Source: Dehalococcoidales bacterium
GTDB taxonomy: Bacteria > Chloroflexota > Dehalococcoidia > Dehalococcoidales > UBA5627
Reading direction: 5' to 3'
Assembly (NCBI GenBank): GCA_041656115.1
Contig: JBBAED010000005.1
Location: 25,638 to 89,637, forward strand
DNA: 64,000 bases
A model generated the notes under the pieces. It did not search any database, had not been told where the DNA came from, and saw nothing but the letters and a program-made list of their open reading frames with translations. Position numbers and translations under genes: made by a program. Positions within the stretch are counted from its first letter, which is position 1. Every line of letters begins with the position of its first letter. This document shows, piece by piece, positions 16,308 through 24,458 of the stretch.

Positions 16308-16580
16308 ATGCCAAGATTTGACGGAACAGGACCCCGCGGAATGGGGCCGATGACAGGCGGAAGAAGAGGATTTTGTAATGCACCCGCGGCAATGGCAATG
16401 GAACGCCCTTACGGGTATGGTTACGGATACGGACGAGGACGCGGACGAGGAGCCGGCTTCGGTTACGCAACTCCCGCTTTTTCCGGTTATCACCAAGAGC
16501 TGGATAGTCTAAAAAGTGAAATGCAATCGCTTAAAGACACGTTAAACAGGATTGAATCCCAACTTAACGAAATTAAATAG
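16308..16580 (+). CDS. DUF5320-like small protein, Gly/Tyr-rich with coiled coil (paralogue 1)
   Basis: 90 residues. The first 23 residues (MPRFDGTGPRGMGPMTGG, then RRGFC) are the DUF5320-type N-terminal tag shared with the next gene. The middle is a Gly/Tyr/Arg repeat (YGYGYGYGRGRGRGAG), and the last ~35 residues form a heptad-like coiled coil (ELDSLKSEMQSLKDTL). AAGGAGG lies 8 nt before the ATG. The function is unknown. The low-complexity middle and the coiled coil suggest an assembly or scaffold role with the neighbouring Fe-S ATPases. Confidence 0.75.
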   Translation: MPRFDGTGPRGMGPMTGGRRGFCNAPAAMAMERPYGYGYGYGRGRGRGAGFGYATPAFSGYHQELDSLKSEMQSLKDTLNRIESQLNEIK

Positions 16581-16620
16581 TTTTATCGGAAACGATTGTT
16601 ACCGATAAAGGAGGTGTAAT

Positions 16621-16875
16621 ATGCCGGGATTTGACGGGACAGGACCCCGTGGAACGGGGCCGATGACAGGCGGCGGCCGGGGTTTTTGTGTAATGACGGA
16701 ATCGGAGACAACAGACAGCCCGCCTAACAAAGAACGCGGCGTGGACTATGCCGACGAGTTATCGTCAACATATGAACAAAGAGCGGAAATAGACGCCCTC
16801 AAAAACGAGGTGAAAGAGCTTAAGGATACTTTGGCTAAAATCGGATCTCAAATTGAAAAACTGGTTGAAAAATAA
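16621..16875 (+). CDS. DUF5320-like small protein with coiled coil (paralogue 2)
   Basis: 84 residues. The N-terminal tag MPGFDGTGPRGTGPMTGG is nearly identical to that of the preceding gene, including the following GFC. The Gly/Tyr repeat is missing and replaced by an acidic linker. The C-terminal coiled coil (IDALKNEVKELKDTLAKIGS) is again present. AAAGGAGG precedes the ATG. It looks like a tandem duplicate of the 16308 gene that has diverged in the middle. Function unknown. Confidence 0.75.
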   Translation: MPGFDGTGPRGTGPMTGGGRGFCVMTESETTDSPPNKERGVDYADELSSTYEQRAEIDALKNEVKELKDTLAKIGSQIEKLVEK

Positions 16876-16901
16876 TCGGAAAGGATTATAAAAAAATAGT
16901 T

Positions 16902-17267
16902 ATGAAAATAGCAATTACCGCATCGGGAACCACCCTTGAGAACAATGTTGACGCAAGGTTTGGGCGTTGTTCTTATTTTATTATTATTGATCCCGATACG
17001 ATGGAGTACGAATTTCTCGAAAATACCGCCGCACAGTCGGGGGGTGGCGCAGGTATCGCCGCCGCTCGTTTGATGCTTGAAAAGGGGGTTAGCGCCGTTC
17101 TTACCGGAAGCTGCGGACCCAATGCCTATAACGTTTTAGCCCCGGCCGGAGTGAAGATATACAGCGGTGTTGCCGGCAGAATTGCGGATGTAATCGAAGA
17201 TTATAAAGAAGGGCGCTACAAAGAAAGCGCTCAGGCTGATGTTTCCGCTCACCACGGTAAAAGTTAG
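16902..17267 (+). CDS. NifX/NifB-C-like (dinitrogenase FeMo-cofactor domain) protein
   Basis: 121 residues covering a single FeMo-cofactor-binding-type domain: MKIAITASGTTLENNVDARFG at the start, RCSYFIIID, then GAGIAAARLMLEKGVSAVLTG and a SCGPNAY loop. In nitrogen fixers this fold carries iron-molybdenum cofactor precursors, but stand-alone copies are common in anaerobes without nitrogenase. No nifHDK genes are present here, so a role in binding another metal-sulfur cluster is more likely. It is in the same run of genes as the DUF134 regulator and the MinD-type ATPases. Confidence 0.85.
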   Translation: MKIAITASGTTLENNVDARFGRCSYFIIIDPDTMEYEFLENTAAQSGGGAGIAAARLMLEKGVSAVLTGSCGPNAYNVLAPAGVKIYSGVAGRIADVIEDYKEGRYKESAQADVSAHHGKS

Positions 17268-17308
17268 ACAGTTACCGGCGGTCACAAGTCGGCAAAAACG
17301 AGGGATAA

Positions 17309-17500
17309 TCATCATCACCGAAGCGGTATGAGAATACGAGAGTCGTTTTCAGGTATCGGAGCGGTATTAATCGCAGGCATTTGGAACTCGACACCGTTTT
17401 TGAATCCAATCTGCCGTTTATTACGGAAAAATCCGATACCGGAGAGGCTTTGCAAAATAGGAAAAAGATTTATTCCGATTGTGCCGTTAATCAAAATTAA
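17309..17500 (+). pseudogene. Possible gene relic in a 317-bp gap
   Basis: Between the NifX-like gene and the next small gene, one frame stays open for 63 codons from 17309 to a TAA at 17498-17500, and its second half reads like ordinary protein (HLELDTVFESNLPF, then ITEKSDTGEALQNRKK). There is no in-frame start or ribosome site, and a stop lies just upstream at 17306. It may be a decayed gene fragment, or chance. I see no promoter or RNA in the rest of the gap 17268-17584. Confidence 0.25.
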
Positions 17501-17584
17501 ATCTTAACTGTTGGTTTCCAAACATTGGATGTGTTTGGGTTAAAAAATTTTTAGTTATCAGTAGGATAATCAGGAGGTAGAATT

Positions 17585-17779
17585 ATGCCGAGAGGAGATG
17601 GTACGGGGCCCAGGGGTGCATCATCAGGGAGCGGAAGGATGGGCGGTTCGCGAGCCGGCGCAGGAGCCGGCGGCAATTGTGTTTGCCCGGGCTGCGGAAC
17701 CAAAGTCAGCCACGAGAGAGGGGTCCCCTGTTACAATGTAAAATGCCCCAAGTGCGGTAACGGGATGGTAAGGGAATAA
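17585..17779 (+). CDS. Small DGTGPRG-tagged zinc-ribbon protein
   Basis: 64 residues. The N-terminus (MPRGDGTGPRG) is the same tag as in the two DUF5320-like proteins upstream, followed by a Gly/Ser/Ala-rich stretch. The second half carries two CxxC pairs, CVCPGCG and CPKCG, separated by a basic loop, as in a zinc ribbon or rubredoxin-like knuckle. CAGGAGG lies 7 nt before the ATG. Only one base separates its stop from the MinD-type gene, so the two are translationally linked. The function is unknown; a metal- or cluster-carrying partner of the ATPase is a reasonable guess. Confidence 0.7.
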   Translation: MPRGDGTGPRGASSGSGRMGGSRAGAGAGGNCVCPGCGTKVSHERGVPCYNVKCPKCGNGMVRE

Positions 17780-17780
17780 G

Positions 17781-18623
17781 ATGATAATAGCCGTAGCCAG
17801 CGGAAAGGGCGGAACCGGCAAGACGCTTGTGTCTACCGGTCTCGCTCTTTCTTTAAAAGATGATTACGACGTTACAGTCGCCGATTGCGATGTGGAGGGG
17901 CCGAATGCCCATATTTTCTTAAAGCCCTTAATTCAAGGCAAGGAAAGTGTTAATAACCCGGTGCCGGTTGTGGAAACGGAAAAATGCACTTTTTGCGGGA
18001 TATGCGCCGATGTATGCGCCTTTAATGCGATTGCTGTTTTTGGCAGCCGTGTGATGACCTTTCCGCAAATGTGCCACGGGTGCGGGGCATGCAGTTATCT
18101 TTGTCCCGAGGACGCTATTACGGAGCAGCCCCGGCAGATCGGAGAAGTTGAATGGGGCGATGCCGATAAAATTAAGTTTGTTAGCGGAACGCTTACTGTA
18201 GGCGAAGCTATGTCACCGCCTGTTATCCGCCAGGTTAAAGAGCGTTCCCGTGAAGGCGAAATTATTATCAGGGATGCCCCTCCGGGGACTTCCTGCCCGG
18301 TGGTTGAAACCGTTAAAGACAGTGATTTTTGCCTATTACTGACTGAGCCGACACCGTTCGGCCTAAACGATCTGATTTTAGCGGTGGAAACGGTAAGGGA
18401 ATTAAATATCCCGTTTGGGGTGGTTATTAACAGGGTGGGGGCCGGTGATGCGGGGGTTGAAGATTATTGCCAAAAAGAAAAGATACCCGTCCTAATGAGG
18501 ATTCCGCTCGATACCGAAATTGCCAAAACATATTCAAAAGGAGTTGCCTTGGTTGATGCGATGCCGCAGTGGAAAAACCGCTTTGTTCAACTTTATCAAG
18601 CCATAAAGGAGTTAGCGCGATGA
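17781..18623 (+). CDS. MinD/Mrp-family ATPase with inserted 2[4Fe-4S] ferredoxin domain (1)
   Basis: 280 residues. A deviant Walker A motif is at residues 8-15 (GKGGTGKT) and the DCDVEGPNAH switch follows. A ferredoxin insert carries eight cysteines: C69, C72, C75, C79 and C98, C101, C104, C108. Later, DAPPGTSCPVV is the Walker B-like segment. The family is annotated as MinD superfamily P-loop ATPases with an inserted ferredoxin domain. Its members are thought to handle Fe-S clusters or electrons in anaerobes, but the reaction is not established. The stop overlaps the next gene's start (ATGA), indicating paired expression and probably a heterodimer. Confidence 0.9.
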   Translation: MIIAVASGKGGTGKTLVSTGLALSLKDDYDVTVADCDVEGPNAHIFLKPLIQGKESVNNPVPVVETEKCTFCGICADVCAFNAIAVFGSRVMTFPQMCHGCGACSYLCPEDAITEQPRQIGEVEWGDADKIKFVSGTLTVGEAMSPPVIRQVKERSREGEIIIRDAPPGTSCPVVETVKDSDFCLLLTEPTPFGLNDLILAVETVRELNIPFGVVINRVGAGDAGVEDYCQKEKIPVLMRIPLDTEIAKTYSKGVALVDAMPQWKNRFVQLYQAIKELAR

Positions 18624-19483
18624 AAGAACTGATTATCTTAAGCGGTAAAGGCGGAACAGGTAAAACAAGTATCGTCGGCTCGCTTGCGGTGCTTGCCGAA
18701 AATAAGGTCATGGCCGATTGTGATGTTGATGCCGCTGATTTGCATTTGCTTTTGAGCCCTCAGGTTAGGCAAAAAGAAGAATTTTGGAGCGGACAGACGG
18801 CTTTTATCGATGCTAAAAAGTGTAATCATTGCGGCGTATGTGTAGATTTATGCCGTTTTGATGCAATTCATAATTTTGAAGTCGATCCGATTGCTTGTGA
18901 AGGTTGCGGTTTCTGTTCCCATGTTTGCCCGACCGAAGCGATTACGATGCAAGATAATATGGCCGGTTATTTATTTGTTTCGGATACAAAATACGGGACG
19001 TTGGCACATGCCAAGCTGGGAATAGCGCAGGAGAACTCGGGCAAACTGGTTGCCAGAGTGCGTCAAGAAGCCAAAAAAATAGCAACCGCAACGGACGCCG
19101 AATATATTATTTGCGACGGCCCCCCGGGAATGGGGTGTCCGGTAGTATCTTCGCTTTCGGGCGCCAATATGGCTTTGCTGGTAGTCGAGCCGACCCTTTC
19201 AGGGATACATGATATGGGAAGGGTGCTCGATGTTTGCCGCCATTTTAAGGTTCCGGCGCTTGTTTGCATCAATAAATTTGATATTAACGAAGAGAACACA
19301 GCCAAAATCGAAAATTACTGCAATGAACAAAATGTTAAAATTATGGGTAAAATCCCCTTTGATAACGTAGTTACGGAAGCAATGATTCAAGGGGTTCCGG
19401 TGGTTGAGTTTTCCGATAACAAGGTTTCGCAAGAAATCAAAAATCTTTGGCAAAATGTTTTAAAATCGTTAAACGAAAACTAA
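18620..19483 (+). CDS. MinD/Mrp-family ATPase with inserted 2[4Fe-4S] ferredoxin domain (2)
   Basis: 287 residues from ATG 18620, which overlaps the previous stop by 4 nt and has AAGGAG 7 nt upstream; a longer reading from 18569 is not needed. Walker A is at residues 9-16 (GKGGTGKT), then ADCDVDAADLH. The ferredoxin insert has C68, C71, C74, C78 and C93, C96, C99, C103. The DGPPGMGCPVV segment matches its partner. It is a diverged tandem paralogue of the 17781 gene. The two are usually found together in this family, which suggests they work as a pair on the same Fe-S or metal cofactor process. Confidence 0.9.
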   Translation: MKELIILSGKGGTGKTSIVGSLAVLAENKVMADCDVDAADLHLLLSPQVRQKEEFWSGQTAFIDAKKCNHCGVCVDLCRFDAIHNFEVDPIACEGCGFCSHVCPTEAITMQDNMAGYLFVSDTKYGTLAHAKLGIAQENSGKLVARVRQEAKKIATATDAEYIICDGPPGMGCPVVSSLSGANMALLVVEPTLSGIHDMGRVLDVCRHFKVPALVCINKFDINEENTAKIENYCNEQNVKIMGKIPFDNVVTEAMIQGVPVVEFSDNKVSQEIKNLWQNVLKSLNEN

Positions 19484-19533
19484 CCTAAAAACAGCTGTAA
19501 TCGACAGAAAACTTTAACAGACACATTTTAACT

Positions 19534-19562
19534 TTGCCTATCTTGTGTATGAGTATTATAAT
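19534..19562 (+). promoter_or_regulatory. Sigma-70 promoter of the CoA-binding gene
   Basis: TTGCCT (19534-19539), 17 bp, TATAAT (19557-19562). It divides the 15.8-21.7 kb cluster into at least two transcription units. Confidence 0.65.
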
Positions 19563-19599
19563 ATGCGATATCTTTTGGTAACGTATGCGGGATTAAAAA

Positions 19600-19977
19600 A
19601 TGCAAGAATTAATTAAAGAGTTCATGCAGCAAAAGAAATTTGCGATAGTCGGTGCGTCCGATAACCCGCTAAAATTCGGGAACAGGATCGTTAAAAATTT
19701 AAAGGCTCGCGGTTACGCCGTTTTTCCGGTAAATCCGCGCCTTAAAGAGGTTGAGGGGTTGGTTTGTTACAAGCGCCTTGCCGATATTCCCGTTGCAATA
19801 GATGTGGTTGATTTTGTTGTTCCGCCCGCCGTAACCGAAGAGGTCTTAAAGGAATGTTTTGAGCTTGGCATTCAGCGTATTTGGCTGCAACCCGGTTCGG
19901 AAAGCACCGTTGCAATCAATTACTGCTATCAAAAGGGCTTAAAAATTGTTCATAATGCATGTGTTTTAATAAATTAA
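19600..19977 (+). CDS. CoA-binding (YccU-like) Rossmann protein
   Basis: 125 residues covering one CoA_binding_2 domain: FAIVGASDNPLKFGNRIVKN near residue 14, VFPVNPRLKEVEG, a DVVDFVVPP strand and IWLQPG, ending in VHNACVLIN. The family binds CoA through its Rossmann fold; a cysteine before the end (C121) may be modified. Its enzymatic role is undefined. It starts a second transcription unit of the metal/sulfur cluster, ahead of a NifX-like protein and a TauE/SafE exporter. Confidence 0.85.
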   Translation: MQELIKEFMQQKKFAIVGASDNPLKFGNRIVKNLKARGYAVFPVNPRLKEVEGLVCYKRLADIPVAIDVVDFVVPPAVTEEVLKECFELGIQRIWLQPGSESTVAINYCYQKGLKIVHNACVLIN

Positions 19978-20014
19978 CTGAAAATAAAATTTTCACAGAG
20001 GAGAAAAAATAAAC

Positions 20015-20401
20015 ATGAAGTTTGCAATTCCGGTAGTAAACGGCTTACTCTCATCGCACTGGGGGCAAGCATCCGATTTTTTGATTATCGAAGTTGGCGA
20101 CAACAAACAAATTATCGGTAAAGAAACTATGACCGTAACTGAGCACGATTGCCAAGGAACACCGATGGCGATTGCCCAAAAAGGGGTAAATGTAGTGCTT
20201 GCCGGCGGTATGGGAATGGGCCCGCGTTCGGTTTTTGAAAATAACGGCGTGGAAGTTGTAATGGGGGTTACCGAAACAGATCCCGAAACTGCCGTTGTAA
20301 AATATCTTTATCACCGCTTGGAGAGGGGTGATAACGTTTGCGGACATGGTGACACCGAATGCGGCGGGCACGGTCATCACCATCACCACGATTCCAATTA
20401 A
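20015..20401 (+). CDS. NifX-like protein with histidine-rich C-terminus
   Basis: 128 residues. The FeMo-cofactor-type domain is visible (MKFAIPVVNGLLSSHWGQAS, then LIIEVGDN and VVLAGGMGMGP). The last ~20 residues form a metal-binding tail with CGHGDTECGGHGHHHHHD, holding two cysteines and seven or more histidines. It is a second, diverged NifX-like protein in the cluster (see 16902). The tail suggests binding of nickel, zinc, iron or another soft metal. GAGGAG precedes the ATG. The substrate is not known. Confidence 0.85.
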   Translation: MKFAIPVVNGLLSSHWGQASDFLIIEVGDNKQIIGKETMTVTEHDCQGTPMAIAQKGVNVVLAGGMGMGPRSVFENNGVEVVMGVTETDPETAVVKYLYHRLERGDNVCGHGDTECGGHGHHHHHDSN

Positions 20402-20426
20402 CTTGTAACCAAAAAAGGATTAAATT

Positions 20427-21212
20427 TTGAGCTTTTTAACCGTATTACTGCTTATTCTCGTGGGGATTTTAGCAGGCGGGTTCGGCGGTTTGCTGGGAAT
20501 CGGCGGCGGGGCTATCATGTTACCCATTATTCGTTTTGGGTTTGATTTCCCGCCGTCTATTGCCGTCGGAACGACGCTTACAGCCGTTATTTTTACGGCG
20601 GTCGCCGGTGCTTTTCAGCATTGGAAGATGGGGCATGTGGACTGGAATATCGTTAAATATGTCGCTTCGGCCGGGGTGGTGGGGGTTGCTATTGGGTCTT
20701 TTTTGTTTTATCTGGTTAAAGATTACCATGAAATCCTCGATTTAATTTTGGGAATTGTTTTTACCCCGATTGCGATAAGCATGATATACGAAGGGTTCTT
20801 TTTAAGAAAGAGGCCCGATATTTTCGGAGGCCCGCCCAGGGAGAATATTCCGCTGAAACTCGGAATTGGCGGGGGTGTCGGTATTTTTACCGGTATATCC
20901 GGCCTTGGGGGCGGTTTTATAATGGTGCCGACGTTTGTTTACGTTTTACGCTCACCGGTTAAAATGGCAATTGGGGCTTCAATGGCCTCTTTTGCCGGCT
21001 TTGCTTTTGTGGGGGGTATCATTAAAATATCGCAAGGTTTGTGTGATATTCCGGCGGCGCTTGCGATGGGGGCGGGGGCGGTTGTCGGGGCTCTGCTTGG
21101 GGCGCGCTTAATAATCTATTTCAAACCCGCTACGCTAAAAACAATCTTTGGGTTTATTTTTCTGTATACGGCGCTAAAATATATCCTTAATTACTTCGGG
21201 ATAACTATCTGA
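20427..21212 (+). CDS. TauE/SafE family membrane transporter
   Basis: 261 residues starting at TTG 20427, with about eight membrane spans. Family hallmarks are GGFGGLLGIGGGAIMLPI near the start and its internal repeat GIFTGISGLGGGFIMVP in the second half. TauE/SafE proteins export sulfite, sulfoacetate or other small organosulfur anions. It lies between a His-rich NifX-like protein and a NifU-type scaffold (12-bp gap to the latter), so movement of a sulfur species is plausible. Confidence 0.85.
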   Translation: MSFLTVLLLILVGILAGGFGGLLGIGGGAIMLPIIRFGFDFPPSIAVGTTLTAVIFTAVAGAFQHWKMGHVDWNIVKYVASAGVVGVAIGSFLFYLVKDYHEILDLILGIVFTPIAISMIYEGFFLRKRPDIFGGPPRENIPLKLGIGGGVGIFTGISGLGGGFIMVPTFVYVLRSPVKMAIGASMASFAGFAFVGGIIKISQGLCDIPAALAMGAGAVVGALLGARLIIYFKPATLKTIFGFIFLYTALKYILNYFGITI

Positions 21213-21224
21213 GAGGTGTGCTAA

Positions 21225-21671
21225 ATGGCTGATAATTTAGATGATTTTAAAAAAATGATTGAAACGGAAGAACGTAAAAATTATTCGGAAAAGGCGATTA
21301 ACCACGCAACAAATCCGCGTAATGTCGGCCCGATGGAAAATGCGGATGCGTACGCCACAATTACCGGCCCCTGCGGGGATACGATGGAAATATGGCTTAA
21401 AGTTGATAACGATACTATCTCTAAGGCTACATTTATGACTGACGGGTGCGGAACAAGTATTGCCGCGGGCAGTATGACAACGGAGCTGGCAACCGGTAAA
21501 AAAATAACCGAGGCGATGATAATCAGCCAGCAGAACGTTCTTGACGCGCTGGACGGGATGCCGGAAGAAAGCAAACACTGCGCGTTGCTGTCGTCAAACA
21601 CCTTAAAAGCGGCAATCCGTGAATATATCGATATCCGCAAGGAGCCTTGGAAAAAAGCCTATCGTAAATAA
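21225..21671 (+). CDS. NifU/IscU-type Fe-S cluster scaffold
   Basis: 148 residues. The scaffold ligands are in place: C50 in GPCGDTMEIW with D52, C75 in TDGCGTSIAAGSM, and C119 in ESKHCALLSS. These three cysteines and the aspartate hold the nascent [2Fe-2S] cluster in IscU/NifU-N proteins. There is no C-terminal NifU thioredoxin-like domain and no cysteine desulfurase nearby. GAGAGGTG precedes the ATG. It ends 5 bp from the convergent DUF364 gene. Confidence 0.85.
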   Translation: MADNLDDFKKMIETEERKNYSEKAINHATNPRNVGPMENADAYATITGPCGDTMEIWLKVDNDTISKATFMTDGCGTSIAAGSMTTELATGKKITEAMIISQQNVLDALDGMPEESKHCALLSSNTLKAAIREYIDIRKEPWKKAYRK

Positions 21672-21676
21672 TCGGT

Positions 21677-22435
21677 TTAGTGGCCGTACGGGCAGATACG
21701 TTCTATCCCCGTTATGGCGCACACCGATGCCCCCGTAATACCAAAAAGCACCAACTTTTTACCGGCTTTTTGAACCAGTTTATTGATTTCATCAAACGAA
21801 CCGTTGGCAACGGTGCTGCCAGTGGCAAGAATAAGGTCAGCCCATTTAATCATTTCCCCTGTTTCGGTTTTTCCGTCCCGGATGATTATTCCGGCTTTGT
21901 TTTGTCCGATATTATTGGGATTCATATCGGTGCAATTTACATTATCGGCGCCGAATCTGTTTACAAGGCTTTCCAGAATGGCCGGTTGTAATCCGATCAT
22001 TCCTATTTTGATATTGCCGTACTTTTTCTTAATTTCCTCAGCAATAATTCCCCCGCATTTGGCCGGTTCTTCATTGCGGCAATGGATTACGCCTGAGGCA
22101 ATCCCGAGGTGAGAAGCAATGGCGTTGAGGGTTGCAACCATAATCGCCCGGTTACCGTTGGTACTCAAATCAAAAGAAAGCACGTCTTCTATCGTGCCTT
22201 TAAACTCTCTGGGGCTATCGGTAAAAGCCTGTCCGTAGCCGCCGCCAAATTGTGCCTGAATCATTACTTCTTTACCTTCCAGGATGGCATAATCCTTCCT
22301 TTCGGTATTTCCGATGGCCTCTAAAGGCGATAGAGCGCCGACGGTAACAATTACAGCTTCTCCCTCCGCTTTTCTTTCTTTGACCAGTTCCACCAGTTTG
22401 TTTCTGACAATTTCAATTGACGTTAGCGCCGACAT
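21677..22435 (-). CDS. DUF364/DUF4213 putative heavy-metal chelation protein
   Basis: 252 residues. The N-terminal DUF4213 region (VGALSPLEAIGNTERKDYA; GGGYGQAFTDSP) and the C-terminal Rossmann-like DUF364 region (IGMIGLQPAILESL; LATGSTVANGSFDEI) are both recognisable. C127 and the C-terminal CPYGH add possible metal ligands. The family is often found with Mo/W enzymes and metal transport genes in anaerobes. Here it lies between a NifU-type scaffold and a molybdate/tungstate-type ABC transporter, which supports a metal-cofactor role. GAGGAG precedes the ATG. Confidence 0.8.
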   Translation of the reverse strand: MSALTSIEIVRNKLVELVKERKAEGEAVIVTVGALSPLEAIGNTERKDYAILEGKEVMIQAQFGGGYGQAFTDSPREFKGTIEDVLSFDLSTNGNRAIMVATLNAIASHLGIASGVIHCRNEEPAKCGGIIAEEIKKKYGNIKIGMIGLQPAILESLVNRFGADNVNCTDMNPNNIGQNKAGIIIRDGKTETGEMIKWADLILATGSTVANGSFDEINKLVQKAGKKLVLFGITGASVCAITGIERICPYGH

Positions 22436-22486
22436 AATTTCTCTCCTCTTTTTACTTGCCTTAATATAGTATCATTAATTAATATT

Positions 22487-23599
22487 TTAAATGCGGTCTT
22501 TACTGCTTTGATTATTTCCCGCCGAAGGCTCATTGCGATTGGAACGCTCAAAAATTTTTATTCGCCTGAGACTAAGCTGAACAAAGGCTTCCATTCCCTC
22601 CGATAACCCCATTTCATCAAATACGTGATAGGGTAGTTCGGAGCGAATCATATTTTCGCCGACTTTAAATCTTAAACGAACAGTATTCGCCGAGGTTTTA
22701 ATATCGGTGATAATCCCTTTAAAACAGTTTACTTTGTTACATCCCGGGTTTAATTTATCAACATAAACGTCGCGCGGATAAATTATAATGCGCTTAAAAG
22801 GCTTTCCGTCATGAGGAACAATTATTTTTAACCCGCGGCAGTCGGCTTCCATTATCCCTTGTCCGATAATGCGGCAATCTTCACAATCTAAAATATTGGG
22901 TCTTCCGAGGTAATTCATAACGGCGGCATTGGTGGGGTGGAAAAAGATTTCCTCGGCAGTTCCGACTTGGTTTATTTCGCCTTTATTCAAAATAGCCACC
23001 CGGTCGGCCATTTCTTCCGCTTCCATTTGGTTATGGGTTATATGAACGGTGGTAATCCCGAGATCGCGGTGGATTTTTTTGAGTTCAAACCTTAAATAGC
23101 GCGCTGTTTGTAAATCCAGGGCGCTTAGAGGTTCGTCGAGCAGCAATATTTTGGGTGAAGAGGCCAATGCGCGTGCCAGTGCCACACGTTGTTTCTCTCC
23201 GCCGCTTAAAGAAACGGTATCTCTTTCAAGTAAATGGGAAATACCGATTAAATCGGCAATTTCGTGCGCTTTTTCTTTGATTTTGTTTTTGTTGTCGGTG
23301 GTTTGTTTTAAGCCAAACGTAATGTTATTTAAGACATTTAAAAAAGGGAATAAAACGTAGTCTTGAGGCACATAGCCGATGTTTCTTTGTTCCGGCGGCA
23401 ATTTGTTGACGTTATTGCCGCCAAGCCATATTTCGCCGTGTTTTGTGCGCCTTAGTCCGGCAATACACTCCAGCAGGATGGTTTTACCGGCTCCGGTCGG
23501 CCCCAACACAACAAAATATTCCCTGTCGCTAATGGACAGGTTGATATCTTTTAGGAAAAACTTCCCCAGCGTGATTGATAAATCCTTTATCTCTATCAT
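22487..23599 (-). CDS. Molybdate/tungstate-type ABC transporter ATP-binding protein
   Basis: 370 residues. Walker A is GPTGAGKT (about 33-40), the signature is LSGGEKQRVALARAL, and Walker B is ILLLDEPLSALD, with an H-loop in VHITHNQMEA. The C-terminal ~140 residues contain a TOBE-like domain with the cysteine pairs CEDC and CNKVNC, which may sense the oxyanion. Start and stop overlap with the permease gene by 4 nt (ATGA). It energises import of the oxyanion captured by the lipoprotein encoded at 24459-25295. Confidence 0.88.
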   Translation of the reverse strand: MIEIKDLSITLGKFFLKDINLSISDREYFVVLGPTGAGKTILLECIAGLRRTKHGEIWLGGNNVNKLPPEQRNIGYVPQDYVLFPFLNVLNNITFGLKQTTDNKNKIKEKAHEIADLIGISHLLERDTVSLSGGEKQRVALARALASSPKILLLDEPLSALDLQTARYLRFELKKIHRDLGITTVHITHNQMEAEEMADRVAILNKGEINQVGTAEEIFFHPTNAAVMNYLGRPNILDCEDCRIIGQGIMEADCRGLKIIVPHDGKPFKRIIIYPRDVYVDKLNPGCNKVNCFKGIITDIKTSANTVRLRFKVGENMIRSELPYHVFDEMGLSEGMEAFVQLSLRRIKIFERSNRNEPSAGNNQSSKDRI

Positions 23600-24453
23600 A
23601 GTCTATAGCTCTGTTTGGCAACAATTCTTAGAATAAATAAGTTAAAAACGGCGATAATTACCAGTATAAAGATAATGGCGATGGCTTTTTCAATGTCTGC
23701 GTTCAGTAAGTTAAGAGATATTGCGATCGGCAGGGTTTCGGTTTTCATACCGATTGCACCGGCCAATGTGACCGAAGCCCCGTATTCACCGATGGCTCTG
23801 GCCCAAGTTAGGATGGCGGCGGCAATCAGTCCGTTTCTTGCCAGCGGCAGTATTATACGGATAAACGCCTGGGGCTTGCTGCAGCCCAATGTTCTGCCGA
23901 CTTGCTCGTAGCGTAAATCGATACTGTCAAAGGTGGATTTTAAAAGGCGGATAGCCAAAGCGCTTACCACCGTAAACTGTGCCAAAATAATACCCGGCAC
24001 GCTAAAAACAAAATTTATTAAATTATTGTTAATGGCTGAGCCGAGAGGGGTGCTAAAAAAAACCAGTAAGGCCGCGCCGATTGCTACCGGAGAAATTACA
24101 ATCGGCAAATCAAGCAGTGTATCAATCAGGCTTTTACCGAAAAACTCATTTTTAGATATCGTATAAGCTATCGGGACGGCTATTATTATTGCAAGTACGG
24201 TAGAAACGGTTGCCGTAACTAAGCTAAGCCCGATGGCGAAAAGTATTTCCGAAGATCCGACAGCCGCGAGAAGGGTATCCCATTTCGTATATGTTAACAG
24301 TGAGATAAATATAGCCGCTAAAAACAACAGTAATACAACCAGGACGCCTACGGTAGTGGTATTAAATAGCCTGTTAGCGGAAAAAAACTTCCGCCAACCG
24401 GTTAGGATTCCCGTTTTATTCGCACTGTCGTAATTTCCCGTTGCTTCCGGCAA
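23596..24453 (-). CDS. Molybdate/tungstate-type ABC transporter permease
   Basis: 285 residues with about six membrane spans. The EAA loop, which contacts the ATPase, is seen in GRTLGCSKPQAFIRIILPLARNG split over the inner face, followed by ARAIGEYGASVTLAG, which is characteristic of ModB/CysT/WtpB permeases. The start is TTG at 24453, shortly after the stop of the substrate-binding gene. Sulfate permeases are close relatives; the ModA-like binding protein next door favours molybdate or tungstate. Confidence 0.87.
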   Translation of the reverse strand: MPEATGNYDSANKTGILTGWRKFFSANRLFNTTTVGVLVVLLLFLAAIFISLLTYTKWDTLLAAVGSSEILFAIGLSLVTATVSTVLAIIIAVPIAYTISKNEFFGKSLIDTLLDLPIVISPVAIGAALLVFFSTPLGSAINNNLINFVFSVPGIILAQFTVVSALAIRLLKSTFDSIDLRYEQVGRTLGCSKPQAFIRIILPLARNGLIAAAILTWARAIGEYGASVTLAGAIGMKTETLPIAISLNLLNADIEKAIAIIFILVIIAVFNLFILRIVAKQSYRL

Positions 24454-24458
24454 TTTTG

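Noticed and set aside
15806..21671. Reading the NifX- and NifU-like genes as a nitrogen fixation cluster
   Set aside because: No nifH, nifD, nifK, nifE, nifN or true nifB is present; stand-alone NifX-like and NifU-type proteins are common in non-fixing anaerobes.
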